A stretch of 53,104 nucleotides of DNA from Flavobacteriales bacterium (GTDB taxonomy: Bacteria > Bacteroidota > Bacteroidia > Flavobacteriales_D > Crocinitomicaceae). The translations under genes and the position numbers were made by a program. The stretch covers positions 1 to 53,104 of the forward strand of contig CANFRV010000024.1 of the NCBI GenBank assembly GCA_947449575.1, read 5' to 3'. Below the pieces are notes generated by a model that ran no database searches, was not told the DNA's origin, and worked only from the letters and a program-made list of their open reading frames with translations. How positions within the stretch are numbered: the stretch's first letter is position 1; each line of letters begins with the position of its first letter. Positions 17,961 to 26,748 of this stretch are shown piece by piece.

Positions 17961-20900
17961 ATGGAAAACTCTTTACATTATAAGCCAGTAAACAACGTTA
18001 GAATTGTCACAGCGGCAGCTTTGTTTGATGGTCATGATGCTGCGATTAACATCATGCGTCGAATTATTCAAGCTACGGGTTGTGAAGTCATTCATCTTGG
18101 TCATGATAGATCTGTGGAAGAAGTAGTTGATTGTGCTATACAAGAAGATGCGCAGGCGATTGCGATTACTTCGTATCAAGGTGGTCATAATGAGTATTTT
18201 AAATACATGCGTGATTTATTGATTGAAAAAGGCGCACCGCAAATAAAGATTTTTGGTGGTGGTGGTGGTACCATTCTTCCTAGTGAAATAGCTGAATTAC
18301 AAGCATACGGAATCACGCGAATTTATCATCCAGATGATGGTCGAACGATGGGATTGCAAGGAATGATCAATGATTTGATTGAGAAATGTGATTTTCCCGT
18401 TGGTGAAAAGTTAAATGGAGAAATCAATCATCTTAAAGAGAAAAGTGTTCCTGCAATAGCACGAATAATTTCTGCTGCTGAAAATTTTGCTGAAGCTTCA
18501 AAAAATGTAATGGATGAGGTACGAGCGATGGCAACTGCAGTTAAAGTTCCTGTTTTAGGAATAACTGGTACAGGTGGTTCAGGAAAATCTTCTTTGGTGG
18601 ATGAATTAGTTCGTCGTTTTTTAATTGATTTTCCGACAAAAACAATTGCAGTGGTGTCTGTGGATCCTTCGAAACGAAAAACAGGTGGCGCATTACTAGG
18701 AGATAGAATTAGAATGAATTCTATCAAAAATCCAAGAGTGTACATGCGTTCATTGGCGACTAGACAATCAAATTTAGCATTGTCAAAACATGTTTCTGAA
18801 GCGATTAATGTATTAAAAGCGGCGGAATATGATTTGATTATTTTAGAAACTTCAGGTATCGGACAATCAGATACTGAAATTTTAGACCATTCAGATGTTT
18901 CACTTTATGTGATGACTCCTGAATATGGTGCTGCAACTCAATTAGAGAAGATAGATATGTTGGATTTTGCAGACGTGATTGCGTTGAATAAATTTGATAA
19001 AAGAGGCGCGTTAGATGCTCTTCGTGACGTCCGAAAACAATATCAACGGAATCATAATTTATGGGATTCTCCGGTAGATTCTATGCCAGTTCACGGAACA
19101 ATTGCTTCTCAATTCAATGATCCAGGAATGAATACGTTGTACAAAGTGATCATGGATACGATGGTAGAAAAAGCAGGTGCAGATTTGAAATCTACGTTCT
19201 CCATTACCCAAGAAATGTCGGAGAAGATTTATGTAATTCCTCCAGATCGAACACGTTATTTATCAGAAATTTCAGAAAGTAATAGAGCATACGATAAATG
19301 GGTAAATCAGCAGGTTATTGTAGCCGATAAATTGTGTGGTTTAAAATCCTCTATCGAGTCAATTAACGCTTCTTCCATGGAGGATAAAGATAGACTTGTG
19401 AAAGGATTGCAAGAAGCTTTTGAAACAGAGAAGTTAAATTTTGACCCTAAAAACTGGGCGATTCTTGAGGGTTGGGCCGCAAAGAAACAACTGTACAAAG
19501 ATCCCATTTTCAAATTTAAAGTGAGAGATAAAGAACTTTCACTTCAAACGCATACGGAGTCATTATCACATTCTCAGATTCCTAAAGTTGTTACACCAAA
19601 CTACAAGGGGTGGGGTGATATTTTGCGATGGGTTTTGCAAGAAAATGTACCAGGTGAATTTCCCTATACTTCAGGATTGTTTCCTTTCAAGCGGGAAGGT
19701 GAAGATCCAACACGTATGTTTGCAGGGGAAGGAGGTCCAGAAAGAACCAACAAACGTTTTCATTATGTGAGTCTTGGTATGCCTGCTAAAAGATTGTCAA
19801 CTGCATTTGATTCGGTGACTCTTTACGGAAATGATCCAGATATTCGACCTGATATTTATGGTAAAATTGGTAACTCAGGAGTTTCTATTTGTTGCTTAGA
19901 CGATGCGAAAAAGTTGTATTCTGGTTTTGATTTATGTCACCCGATGACTTCTGTTTCGATGACCATCAATGGACCAGCCCCGATGTTATTAGGTTTCTTT
20001 ATGAATGCTGCTATCGATCAAAATTGTGAAAAGTATATTATTGAGAATAAGCTTGAGGCTGAAATTGAGGCTAAAATTGAGAAATATTATCACGTAAAAG
20101 GGGTAAAAAGACCTCGATATCAAGGAGAATTGCCTGAAGGTAATAATGGCTTAGGATTGATGCTCTTAGGAATTACGGGAGATAAAGTTTTACCAAGGGA
20201 TGTCTATGCGGAGATTAAAAAAACAACGTTAACTCAAGTTCGAGGAACGGTTCAAGCAGATATTTTAAAAGAAGATCAAGCTCAAAATACATGTATTTTT
20301 TCAACTGAATTTGCCTTGCGATTAATGGGGGATGTTCAACAGTATTTTATTGATAACGCGGTTCGAAATTTTTATTCTGTTTCAATTTCAGGATATCACA
20401 TTGCTGAAGCGGGAGCAAATCCGATTACGCAGTTGGCATTTACACTGGCGAATGGTTTCACGTTTGTCGAATACTATTTAAGTCGAGGAATGGACATCAA
20501 TGAATTTGCGCCTAATTTATCCTTCTTTTTCTCGAACGGAATTGATCCTGAATATGCAGTGATAGGTCGAGTAGCGCGAAAATTGTGGTCGAAAGCATTG
20601 TCAAAAAAATATGGAGCAAATGCTCGAGCTCAAATGTTGAAATATCATATTCAAACTTCTGGACGTTCGTTGCATGCTCAAGAGATTGATTTCAATGATA
20701 TTCGCACCACCTTGCAAGCTTTGTATGCAATTTACGACAACTGTAATTCCTTGCATACCAATGCGTATGATGAAGCGATAACAACGCCCACTGAAGAATC
20801 CGTTCGACGTGCTATGGCAATTCAATTGATTATCAATAGAGAATTAGGATTAGCGAAAAATGAAAATCCATTACAAGGAAGTTTTATTATCGAAGAATTA

Positions 20901-21341
20901 ACCGATTTGGTGGAATCAGCTGTATTAACTGAATTTGATAGAATTACGGAAAGAGGAGGTGTTTTAGGGGCGATGGAGACGATGTACCAACGTTCTAAGA
21001 TTCAAGAAGAATCACTTTATTACGAAACGTTGAAGCACAATGGTGAATTCCCTATTATTGGTGTAAATACATTTTTGAGTTCAAAGGGTTCGCCAACCGT
21101 CCTTCCAAAAGAAGTAATTCGAGCTACCGAAGAGGAAAAACAATATCAAATTAACATGTTGGTTGACTTGCATGCAGCTAGTGCAGATCAAATGGCAGAT
21201 CAAATTAAGCAGATTCAAATGGCTGCCATTCAAAACAAGAATATTTTTGAAGAATTGATGGAAGTTAGTAAAACAGCTTCACTTGGTCAAATAACAAATT
21301 GTTTGTTTGAGGTTGGGGGGCAGTATCGACGCAATATGTAG
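17961..21341 (+). CDS. icmF: Fused isobutyryl-CoA mutase IcmF
   Basis: A 1126-aa fusion: N-terminal B12 domain (DGHD, residues 23-26, His25 the likely axial ligand), a MeaB-like G-protein chaperone (Walker A GTGGSGKS 203-210, NKFD 343-346), a linker, and a C-terminal mutase barrel. In the barrel Phe587 (RMFAGE) and Gln775 (AQNT) replace the Tyr and Arg of methylmalonyl-CoA mutase (Tyr77 and Arg195 of the MutB here); this Phe/Gln pair is the published isobutyryl-CoA mutase signature. It should interconvert isobutyryl- and n-butyryl-CoA, with a built-in GTPase for cofactor loading. Commonly annotated only as a methylmalonyl-CoA mutase family protein. Confidence 0.95.
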   Translation: MENSLHYKPVNNVRIVTAAALFDGHDAAINIMRRIIQATGCEVIHLGHDRSVEEVVDCAIQEDAQAIAITSYQGGHNEYFKYMRDLLIEKGAPQIKIFGGGGGTILPSEIAELQAYGITRIYHPDDGRTMGLQGMINDLIEKCDFPVGEKLNGEINHLKEKSVPAIARIISAAENFAEASKNVMDEVRAMATAVKVPVLGITGTGGSGKSSLVDELVRRFLIDFPTKTIAVVSVDPSKRKTGGALLGDRIRMNSIKNPRVYMRSLATRQSNLALSKHVSEAINVLKAAEYDLIILETSGIGQSDTEILDHSDVSLYVMTPEYGAATQLEKIDMLDFADVIALNKFDKRGALDALRDVRKQYQRNHNLWDSPVDSMPVHGTIASQFNDPGMNTLYKVIMDTMVEKAGADLKSTFSITQEMSEKIYVIPPDRTRYLSEISESNRAYDKWVNQQVIVADKLCGLKSSIESINASSMEDKDRLVKGLQEAFETEKLNFDPKNWAILEGWAAKKQLYKDPIFKFKVRDKELSLQTHTESLSHSQIPKVVTPNYKGWGDILRWVLQENVPGEFPYTSGLFPFKREGEDPTRMFAGEGGPERTNKRFHYVSLGMPAKRLSTAFDSVTLYGNDPDIRPDIYGKIGNSGVSICCLDDAKKLYSGFDLCHPMTSVSMTINGPAPMLLGFFMNAAIDQNCEKYIIENKLEAEIEAKIEKYYHVKGVKRPRYQGELPEGNNGLGLMLLGITGDKVLPRDVYAEIKKTTLTQVRGTVQADILKEDQAQNTCIFSTEFALRLMGDVQQYFIDNAVRNFYSVSISGYHIAEAGANPITQLAFTLANGFTFVEYYLSRGMDINEFAPNLSFFFSNGIDPEYAVIGRVARKLWSKALSKKYGANARAQMLKYHIQTSGRSLHAQEIDFNDIRTTLQALYAIYDNCNSLHTNAYDEAITTPTEESVRRAMAIQLIINRELGLAKNENPLQGSFIIEELTDLVESAVLTEFDRITERGGVLGAMETMYQRSKIQEESLYYETLKHNGEFPIIGVNTFLSSKGSPTVLPKEVIRATEEEKQYQINMLVDLHAASADQMADQIKQIQMAAIQNKNIFEELMEVSKTASLGQITNCLFEVGGQYRRNM

Positions 21342-21344
21342 TTT

Positions 21345-21400
21345 TTTGAATTTTGAATTTTTGATGTTTAATGTTTAATTGATTAAAAAGTATTAAATAA
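21345..21400. repeat. AT-rich repetitive left flank of the four-helix gene
   Basis: Short imperfect repeats of TTTTGAATTTTGAAT and GATGTTTAATGTTTAATT type. The right flank (21814-21852) carries similar sequence in the opposite orientation (CAAACATTCAACATT, AATCAAACATC), so the gene lies in imperfect inverted AT-rich flanks. Confidence 0.55.
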
Positions 21401-21415
21401 ATAGTTTTAAATAAA

Positions 21416-21466
21416 TTTCTCTCATAATTTTCCTAACTTAAATGAAAATAAAAATTATGAGAGAAA
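21416..21466 (+). repeat. Perfect 16-bp inverted repeat over the four-helix gene start
   Basis: TTTCTCTCATAATTTT (21416-21431) and AAAATTATGAGAGAAA (21451-21466) are exact reverse complements separated by 19 nt. ATG 21442 lies in the loop and ATG 21457 in the right arm. The RNA hairpin could block translation; alternatively this is a scar of insertion. Confidence 0.9.
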
Positions 21467-21813
21467 ATATTATTGAAGCAAAATCATTTAATTTTGCCCT
21501 TCAATCGATTCAAATTTATAAATTATTGATAAGACAAAATGAATATGTTTTATCAAAACAATTTTTAAGAAGTTCAACCAGTATTGGTGCAAATGTAAGA
21601 GAAGCAAGTGCAGGTTATAGTAAAAAAGATTTTGCTGCAAAAATGAGTATTGCTTCAAAAGAAGCTAGGGAATCTTTATACTGGATTCAATTAATAGAAA
21701 CTTCAACCTTTATTGATTTTGATTTTAAAAAAATAAAAGAAGAATCTGAAACGTTAATTAGGATTCTAACATCATTAGTTAAAACAAGCCAAATAAATTT
21801 AAAAAATCAATAA
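21442..21813 (+). CDS. Four-helix bundle protein (S23/IVP family)
   Basis: 123 aa (118 aa if started at ATG 21457, which begins MRENIIEAKSF as homologs do). Conserved core RSSTSIGANVREASAGYSKKDFAAKM and a second helix pair KEARESLYWIQLI. The family was first found encoded in 23S rRNA intervening sequences and is related to the Avd protein of diversity-generating retroelements; free-standing copies like this have no known function. No reverse transcriptase or rRNA is nearby. It has no clear ribosome-binding site and lies in repeat-rich flanks between icmF and a convergent glycosyltransferase. Confidence 0.9.
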   Translation: MKIKIMRENIIEAKSFNFALQSIQIYKLLIRQNEYVLSKQFLRSSTSIGANVREASAGYSKKDFAAKMSIASKEARESLYWIQLIETSTFIDFDFKKIKEESETLIRILTSLVKTSQINLKNQ

Positions 21814-21841
21814 ATAATAATCAAACATTCAACATTAAAAA

Positions 21842-22633
21842 TCAAACATCTTTTTTAAGTCCATTTTCACAATACGTTATTCCCTTGGCTTTTTTATCAG
21901 CACAAATTTTCTTACTGATGGCAGTTTGATCTTCTCGCTCTGGTCTTTCGTGGTAGAGGTGAAATTGAAGAGCATGAAATTTCATGTTAAAAAACGAGAA
22001 CCCTTGTTTTAATATTCTCCACTCAATGTCTACATCTTCGCCAAAGCCAGTGATTTCATAATCTTCATCAAATCCATTTACAGCTGTCAATGTCGAATAA
22101 GGGATTGCCATATTGCAACCAATAATTCGTGGATTTTTGACTTTTTTCACAGGTTTGAAAGGCAAGTAAAAGCTGTCCTCAACTCTTGTGCTTTTATTTA
22201 AAATCATTGTTATTTTATTGGGAACAATGTTGCTTGAATTGAGTAAAAAAGTACTTGTTTTAGGGTCTAAATTTGTTCTTTTCGAATAAAAAACAGAAGA
22301 ACCATCGTAATGTTTCACGTATTCATAAATAAATTTTGGATGTAAAATGCAATCACCATCAATGAAGATACACAGTTCTGCTTTGTTTTTTCTTAGTCCT
22401 GCATTTAGGATTTTATTTTTTCTAAATCCTTGATCTTCCTGCTGCAGATGTAGAATTGAAAATGAGCAAGTATAGTTTTCTATAAATGTTTTCATTTCTT
22501 CAAAATTTCCATCTTCAACAATCGTAACTGTGAAATTTTTATAAACTTGTTGTTCAACAGAGTCTAAAACTTTCCGTAAAAAGGGAATATTCTTGTAAAC
22601 ACAAATAAATAAGTTAACTGAAATATCTTTCAT
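21842..22633 (-). CDS. Family 2 glycosyltransferase
   Basis: A 263-aa GT-A enzyme: N-terminal Rossmann-like start (VNLFICVYKN), acidic motif FIDGD around residues 90-94, and a C-terminal galactosyltransferase-type motif (GFDEDYEITGFGEDVDIEWRI). No membrane segment. Transfers a sugar from a nucleotide donor to an unknown acceptor, probably a surface glycan. It stands alone, so the pathway cannot be inferred. Confidence 0.87.
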   Translation of the reverse strand: MKDISVNLFICVYKNIPFLRKVLDSVEQQVYKNFTVTIVEDGNFEEMKTFIENYTCSFSILHLQQEDQGFRKNKILNAGLRKNKAELCIFIDGDCILHPKFIYEYVKHYDGSSVFYSKRTNLDPKTSTFLLNSSNIVPNKITMILNKSTRVEDSFYLPFKPVKKVKNPRIIGCNMAIPYSTLTAVNGFDEDYEITGFGEDVDIEWRILKQGFSFFNMKFHALQFHLYHERPEREDQTAISKKICADKKAKGITYCENGLKKDV

Positions 22634-22768
22634 TCTTTTGTATATTTTTCATGAGTAAAAAAGTGATTTCTTCATCTCGCAGTTTCCGCAAAATAGGTCT
22701 TTCAAGCATATTATTTTGAATCTAACTTTATTTTGAAATACTTGTTTTTTAAGGATGAAATGTTTTAA

Positions 22769-22783
22769 GTGAAAAATTTTCAC
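22769..22783. promoter_or_regulatory. Palindrome between divergent genes
   Basis: GTGAAAAATTTTCAC has perfect 7-bp arms about a central A and lies between the divergent glycosyltransferase and barrel genes. Possible operator; no further evidence. Confidence 0.3.
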
Positions 22784-22870
22784 AAAAGTATTAATTTTAA
22801 AGGTGATATTATACTAATGACTCTTTTAATTGATAAGGTTTAGTTAGTTTTGTTAAAATAAGCTGGTCCT

Positions 22871-23461
22871 ATGAAGTTTCTATTATTATCTCTATCATTC
22901 ATTATTTTTTTAGGTTCTCATGCGCAGGATAGTTTTACAAGGTGTAAATACTTTGGTTTAGAATTAGGTCCAAATTTTTCAACGATTTTATATAATTCTT
23001 CTCAGGTTTCGGCGAATTCATCCATTTCTGGAAAAATAGGAATGACAGCAGGAATAAACTATGAGAATGTTTTCAAGCCTAGAATATCAATTAAATATGG
23101 TTTTTTATTAGAGAGAAAAGGGGCGGTTTTTTCTACGTCAAGTTTTTGGTTTGCTTCTTCTGAAACGGTTAAATTGAATTATTTTGTGATTCCTATTTTA
23201 GTTTCTTACAATAATTTAGCAGGAATGTATTGTAATCTTGGGCCATATGCTGGTGCTTTATTTCTGGATAACTTAAATTTTAAGCGGTTTGATTTGGGTG
23301 CTGTTTTTGGTGTAGGTGTAAAATTTAAAATTTCGAAAAACGTTCTTTTTGATATCGGAGTAAAAGAGAATTTAGGATTAATGAATGTAAAAACTACCGA
23401 GCCAATGGGGTGCAGGAATAATTCAATTTTATTAAATTTTTCTTTGAAATTTAAGATGTGA
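22871..23461 (+). CDS. PorT-like outer-membrane beta-barrel protein
   Basis: 196 aa. Signal peptide (FLLLSLSFIIFLGSHAQ) followed by barrel strands of the OMP_b-brl_2 type (LGLELGPNFS-like start YFGLELGPNFST, GMTAGINYE, ILLNFSLKFKM end). No specific role recognised. TAGTTTTG at 22845-22852 is a possible -7 box. Confidence 0.75.
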   Translation: MKFLLLSLSFIIFLGSHAQDSFTRCKYFGLELGPNFSTILYNSSQVSANSSISGKIGMTAGINYENVFKPRISIKYGFLLERKGAVFSTSSFWFASSETVKLNYFVIPILVSYNNLAGMYCNLGPYAGALFLDNLNFKRFDLGAVFGVGVKFKISKNVLFDIGVKENLGLMNVKTTEPMGCRNNSILLNFSLKFKM

Positions 23462-23542
23462 GAACTAATGAGTAGAAATATTTTTCTTTATCCTTTGAAT
23501 CTCAAATAAAACCTTTATAGCCACAAAAAGATAATCCAATTC

Positions 23543-25552
23543 TTACTTCTTCAACTTTTCCAAGGCAAACAGTTGATCTCTTAATCTGGCAGCTTCAATA
23601 AAATCTAATTCTTTGGCCGCTTTTTGCATCGCTTTGCGCGTTAGTTGAATGTTTACGGCTAGTTGTTCTTGTGTTTCGTATTGGGCAATTGGATCTGCAG
23701 CGACAGATAATTCTTCGTGTGTTAATTGTCGATACATTTTTTCATCGTTGATGATTTTTACATTTTCCAATGTTTGTCCAATTCCTTTATTCAATGCCAT
23801 TGGAATTTTCCCATGTGCATCATTATAATCAATTTGGATTTTTCTTCTTCTGGCCGTTTCATCAATTGTTTTCTGCATAGAATCGGTCATTTTATCGGCA
23901 TACATGATTACCGTTCCATTGATATTTCTCGCAGCTCGGCCAACGGTTTGCACTAGTGATCTCTCATTTCTTAAAAAACCTTCTTTGTCAGCGTCTAAAA
24001 TAGCAACGAGAGATACTTCTGGTAAATCTAATCCTTCTCTCAATAGATTAACGCCAATTAAAACATGAAAAGTGCCCATTCTTAATTGCTTCAAAATTAC
24101 GACACGATCCAGCGTATGCACTTCGCTATGGATATAGCGACAAAGAATCCCTAATTTATCAAGGTATTTTTGTAATTCTTCAGCCATTCTTTTTGTCAAA
24201 GTAGTAACGAGGACCCGTTCATCTCTTTCAATTCGCAGGTGAATTTCTTCTATTAAGTTGTCTATTTGATTTAAACTTGGTCTTACATCAATAATTGGGT
24301 CTAATAAACCAGTAGGACGAATGACTTGTTCAACCACAATACCGCCTGATTTTTCTAATTCGAATTCCGCCGGAGTAGCAGAAACAAAAATGGTTTGCGG
24401 GATAATTGATTCAAATTCTTCAAATTTCAACGGGCGGTTATCCATTGCTGCCTGCAAACGAAATCCGTAATCGACTAAATTTATTTTTCGTGCTCTATCT
24501 CCTCCATACATTGCTTTAATTTGCGGCATTGTTACGTGACTTTCATCTACAACCATTAAAAAGTTATCGGGAAAGTAATCTAGTAAACAGAAGGGTCGCG
24601 AGCCTGGTATTCGTTGATCAAAATAACGAGAATAGTTCTCAATTCCAGAGCAATAGCCTAATTCTCTAATCATTTCTAGATCATATGAAACACGTTCTTC
24701 TAACCTTTTTGCTTCTTCTATTTTATGCTCTTTCTTGAAGTTTTCCACTTGTATGACCATGTCTTCCCCAATTTGGTCGATGGCTTTTCGAGTCGTTTCT
24801 GGATTTGATACAAAAATATTCGCTGGGTATACATTAATCTCTTGAAAAGATTCAATTTTGGAATTGGTTTCAGGATCAATTGCTGATATAGCATCAATTT
24901 CATCTCCAAAAAAGTTTATTCTTAGGGCATGATCTGCATAGGCTAAATAGATGTCAACGGTATCTCCTTTGACGCGAAACATCCCTCTTTTAAATTCAAT
25001 ATTTGCCCGAGAATATAAACTTTCGACCAACCTGAAAAGAAATTTATTTCGTGAAATTATCATTCCTACTTTCAAATGAATAATACTATTTTCAAATTCA
25101 TTAGGGTTACCAATTCCATAAATGCATGATACGGAAGATACTACAATTACGTCTTTACGTCCTGATAGTAAAGCCGAGGTGGTTGAAAGTCTAAGTTTTT
25201 CTAATTCTTCATTAATAGCTAAATCTTTTTCAATATATGTTCCCGTAACCGGCATGTATGCTTCAGGTTGATAGTAATCGTAATAGGAAACAAAATATTC
25301 AACCGCATTTTCAGGAAAGAAGTGTTTGAATTCGCTATAAAGTTGGGCTGCTAATGTTTTATTATGAGAAAGAATCAGTGTTGGACGATTGGTTTCCTTG
25401 ATCACATTCGCTACTGTAAACGTTTTCCCACTTCCAGTAACTCCTAACAATGTCTGATTTTGAACGTTATCTTGAAGACCTTCTACTAATTGCTTGATTG
25501 CTTCTGGTTGATCGCCAGTGGGTTCAAAGTCCGAAAAAAGTTTAAAATCCAT
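23543..25552 (-). CDS. uvrB: Excinuclease ABC subunit B
   Basis: A 669-aa nucleotide-excision-repair helicase-like protein. Walker A GVTGSGKT lies near residues 38-45, the beta-hairpin region around YYDYYQPEAY follows, then helicase motifs (DESH, QTVGRAARN) and a C-terminal UVR domain (ELDFIEAARLRDQL) for UvrA/UvrC contacts. Normal length and complete. It loads from UvrA onto damaged DNA and recruits UvrC. Transcribed alone, convergent with the upstream barrel gene; no strong terminator visible. Confidence 0.98.
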   Translation of the reverse strand: MDFKLFSDFEPTGDQPEAIKQLVEGLQDNVQNQTLLGVTGSGKTFTVANVIKETNRPTLILSHNKTLAAQLYSEFKHFFPENAVEYFVSYYDYYQPEAYMPVTGTYIEKDLAINEELEKLRLSTTSALLSGRKDVIVVSSVSCIYGIGNPNEFENSIIHLKVGMIISRNKFLFRLVESLYSRANIEFKRGMFRVKGDTVDIYLAYADHALRINFFGDEIDAISAIDPETNSKIESFQEINVYPANIFVSNPETTRKAIDQIGEDMVIQVENFKKEHKIEEAKRLEERVSYDLEMIRELGYCSGIENYSRYFDQRIPGSRPFCLLDYFPDNFLMVVDESHVTMPQIKAMYGGDRARKINLVDYGFRLQAAMDNRPLKFEEFESIIPQTIFVSATPAEFELEKSGGIVVEQVIRPTGLLDPIIDVRPSLNQIDNLIEEIHLRIERDERVLVTTLTKRMAEELQKYLDKLGILCRYIHSEVHTLDRVVILKQLRMGTFHVLIGVNLLREGLDLPEVSLVAILDADKEGFLRNERSLVQTVGRAARNINGTVIMYADKMTDSMQKTIDETARRRKIQIDYNDAHGKIPMALNKGIGQTLENVKIINDEKMYRQLTHEELSVAADPIAQYETQEQLAVNIQLTRKAMQKAAKELDFIEAARLRDQLFALEKLKK

Positions 25553-25570
25553 AGAATATACTTAGTTTCA

Positions 25571-25578
25571 CAAATTTA
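25571..25578 (-). promoter_or_regulatory. -7 box for uvrB
   Basis: The minus strand reads TAAATTTG, a full TAnnTTTG match 18 nt before the uvrB start, implying a very short leader. No clear -33 TTG. Confidence 0.5.
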
Positions 25579-25701
25579 CTGAATTTCTTTGAGTATTCAT
25601 AGTAGTTTAATTGTGTGTTAAGTCCAGAAGTTTTCTCTGTAGAATAGGCGATTCAAATCTAATTCATGCGGTATAAAATAAAAAAAATAAAAAAATAGAC
25701 A

Positions 25702-25737
25702 TTTGTCGTTTTTATTAAGACTTATTTCGTATATTTG
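25702..25737 (+). promoter_or_regulatory. Promoter of the Xre/RES toxin-antitoxin pair
   Basis: TTTG at 25702-25705 and TATATTTG at 25730-25737 (24 nt apart, a little long). GACATTTGTC at 25699-25708 is a near-palindrome over the -33 element and could be an autoregulatory operator, as is usual for such antitoxins. Confidence 0.5.
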
Positions 25738-25765
25738 ACGAAGTAGTAATTTTATTCATAAAAAC

Positions 25766-26194
25766 ATGAAAAAGCAACAAGTAGTACAAGAGCCCCTTAT
25801 TGCCTATGAGATGAAAGAATCTTTTGACAGCAATCGATTAGTAACGCTAGTTAGAGAAGGAGTTCAATTTAGTGTTTTTTCAAAATTATTAAAAAGGATT
25901 TCTTTTTCAGTACAAGAATGGTCTTCATTTTTGCATTTATCAGAAAGAACAATGCAAAGGTACCAAAAGGAAAACAAAACATTTGATATCTCCTCCTCAG
26001 AAAAAATCATTCAGATTACTATTTTATACGAGTTCGGAGTTTCTGTTTTTGGAAATAAAGAAAACTTCGATTCTTGGTTGATTACCAAAAATGTAGCCTT
26101 AGGATCAAAACCCATCGAATTATTAGACACTGTTTTTGGTATTGAGATCATAAACAATGAATTAATAAAAATAGAACACGGTATTTTTGCATGA
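25766..26194 (+). CDS. Xre/MbcA/ParS-type antitoxin (DUF2384)
   Basis: 142 aa. The N-terminal half contains a helix-turn-helix-like region (SVQEWSSFLHLSERTMQRY) and the C-terminal part is the toxin-binding domain (ALGSKPIELLDTVFGIEIINNELIKI, with the typical G-x-x-P-x-x-L-L-D pattern). The stop overlaps the RES toxin's ATG (ATGA at 26191-26194). Expected to neutralise the RES toxin and repress its own promoter. Confidence 0.9.
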   Translation: MKKQQVVQEPLIAYEMKESFDSNRLVTLVREGVQFSVFSKLLKRISFSVQEWSSFLHLSERTMQRYQKENKTFDISSSEKIIQITILYEFGVSVFGNKENFDSWLITKNVALGSKPIELLDTVFGIEIINNELIKIEHGIFA

Positions 26195-26649
26195 TCGTTT
26201 TTCGTTTGTGTAAATCTAAATATGCACATGATCTTTCTGGAAAAGGAGCTGAAAAAAGCGGAGGAAGATGGAATGGAAAAGGATATCCTATGCTGTATAC
26301 AAGTGGCTCAAGATCTTTATGTTTAATCGAAATTGCTGTGCATTTACCTCTAGGGATTTTACCAGATGATTTCGTGTTGGTTTCTATCGAATTTCCTGAT
26401 TCAATAGTAGTGAAAGAACTGCTTGAATTTGAACTACCTATCAATTGGAAAAGTTTTCCGCATCAAGTGGGAACGAGTAAATTGGGAAATGGTTTTTTAA
26501 AAAACGCCGATTATTTGATTTTAAAAGTTCCTTCGGCTGTCGTTCAAGATGAGTTTAACTTTTTGATTAATCCAGAACATGAATTATTTCATCAAGTTAA
26601 AATTTCTCAAATTGAGCCTTTTTACATTGATAATCGATTGTTTAGATAG
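26191..26649 (+). CDS. RES-domain toxin
   Basis: 152 aa. Family residues visible: Arg26 in GGRWN, Tyr36, Ser38, Glu47, Ser115 in VPSAVV and Asn127-Pro in NFLINP. RES toxins studied elsewhere deplete or modify NAD+ in the cytoplasm. The reading frame is intact with all key residues, so it should be active unless bound by the antitoxin encoded just upstream with a 4-nt overlap. Confidence 0.92.
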   Translation: MIVFRLCKSKYAHDLSGKGAEKSGGRWNGKGYPMLYTSGSRSLCLIEIAVHLPLGILPDDFVLVSIEFPDSIVVKELLEFELPINWKSFPHQVGTSKLGNGFLKNADYLILKVPSAVVQDEFNFLINPEHELFHQVKISQIEPFYIDNRLFR

Positions 26650-26713
26650 AAGAGAATTACTTTTTAACCTTCATTTTTTATTTCGACTTTCCTTTATTTT
26701 ACAACATTACTCT

Positions 26714-26721
26714 TATCTTTG
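26714..26721 (+). promoter_or_regulatory. -7 box for the cystathionine beta-synthase-like gene
   Basis: TATCTTTG is a full consensus match 27 nt before the ATG at 26749. The -33 region at about 26692 is only T-rich. Confidence 0.6.
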
Positions 26722-26748
26722 TGCTTCAAAATTTGAAATGAATAATCT

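Noticed and set aside
21442-21813. Four-helix gene as the Avd part of a diversity-generating retroelement
   Set aside because: No reverse transcriptase, template repeat or variable-repeat target gene lies nearby.
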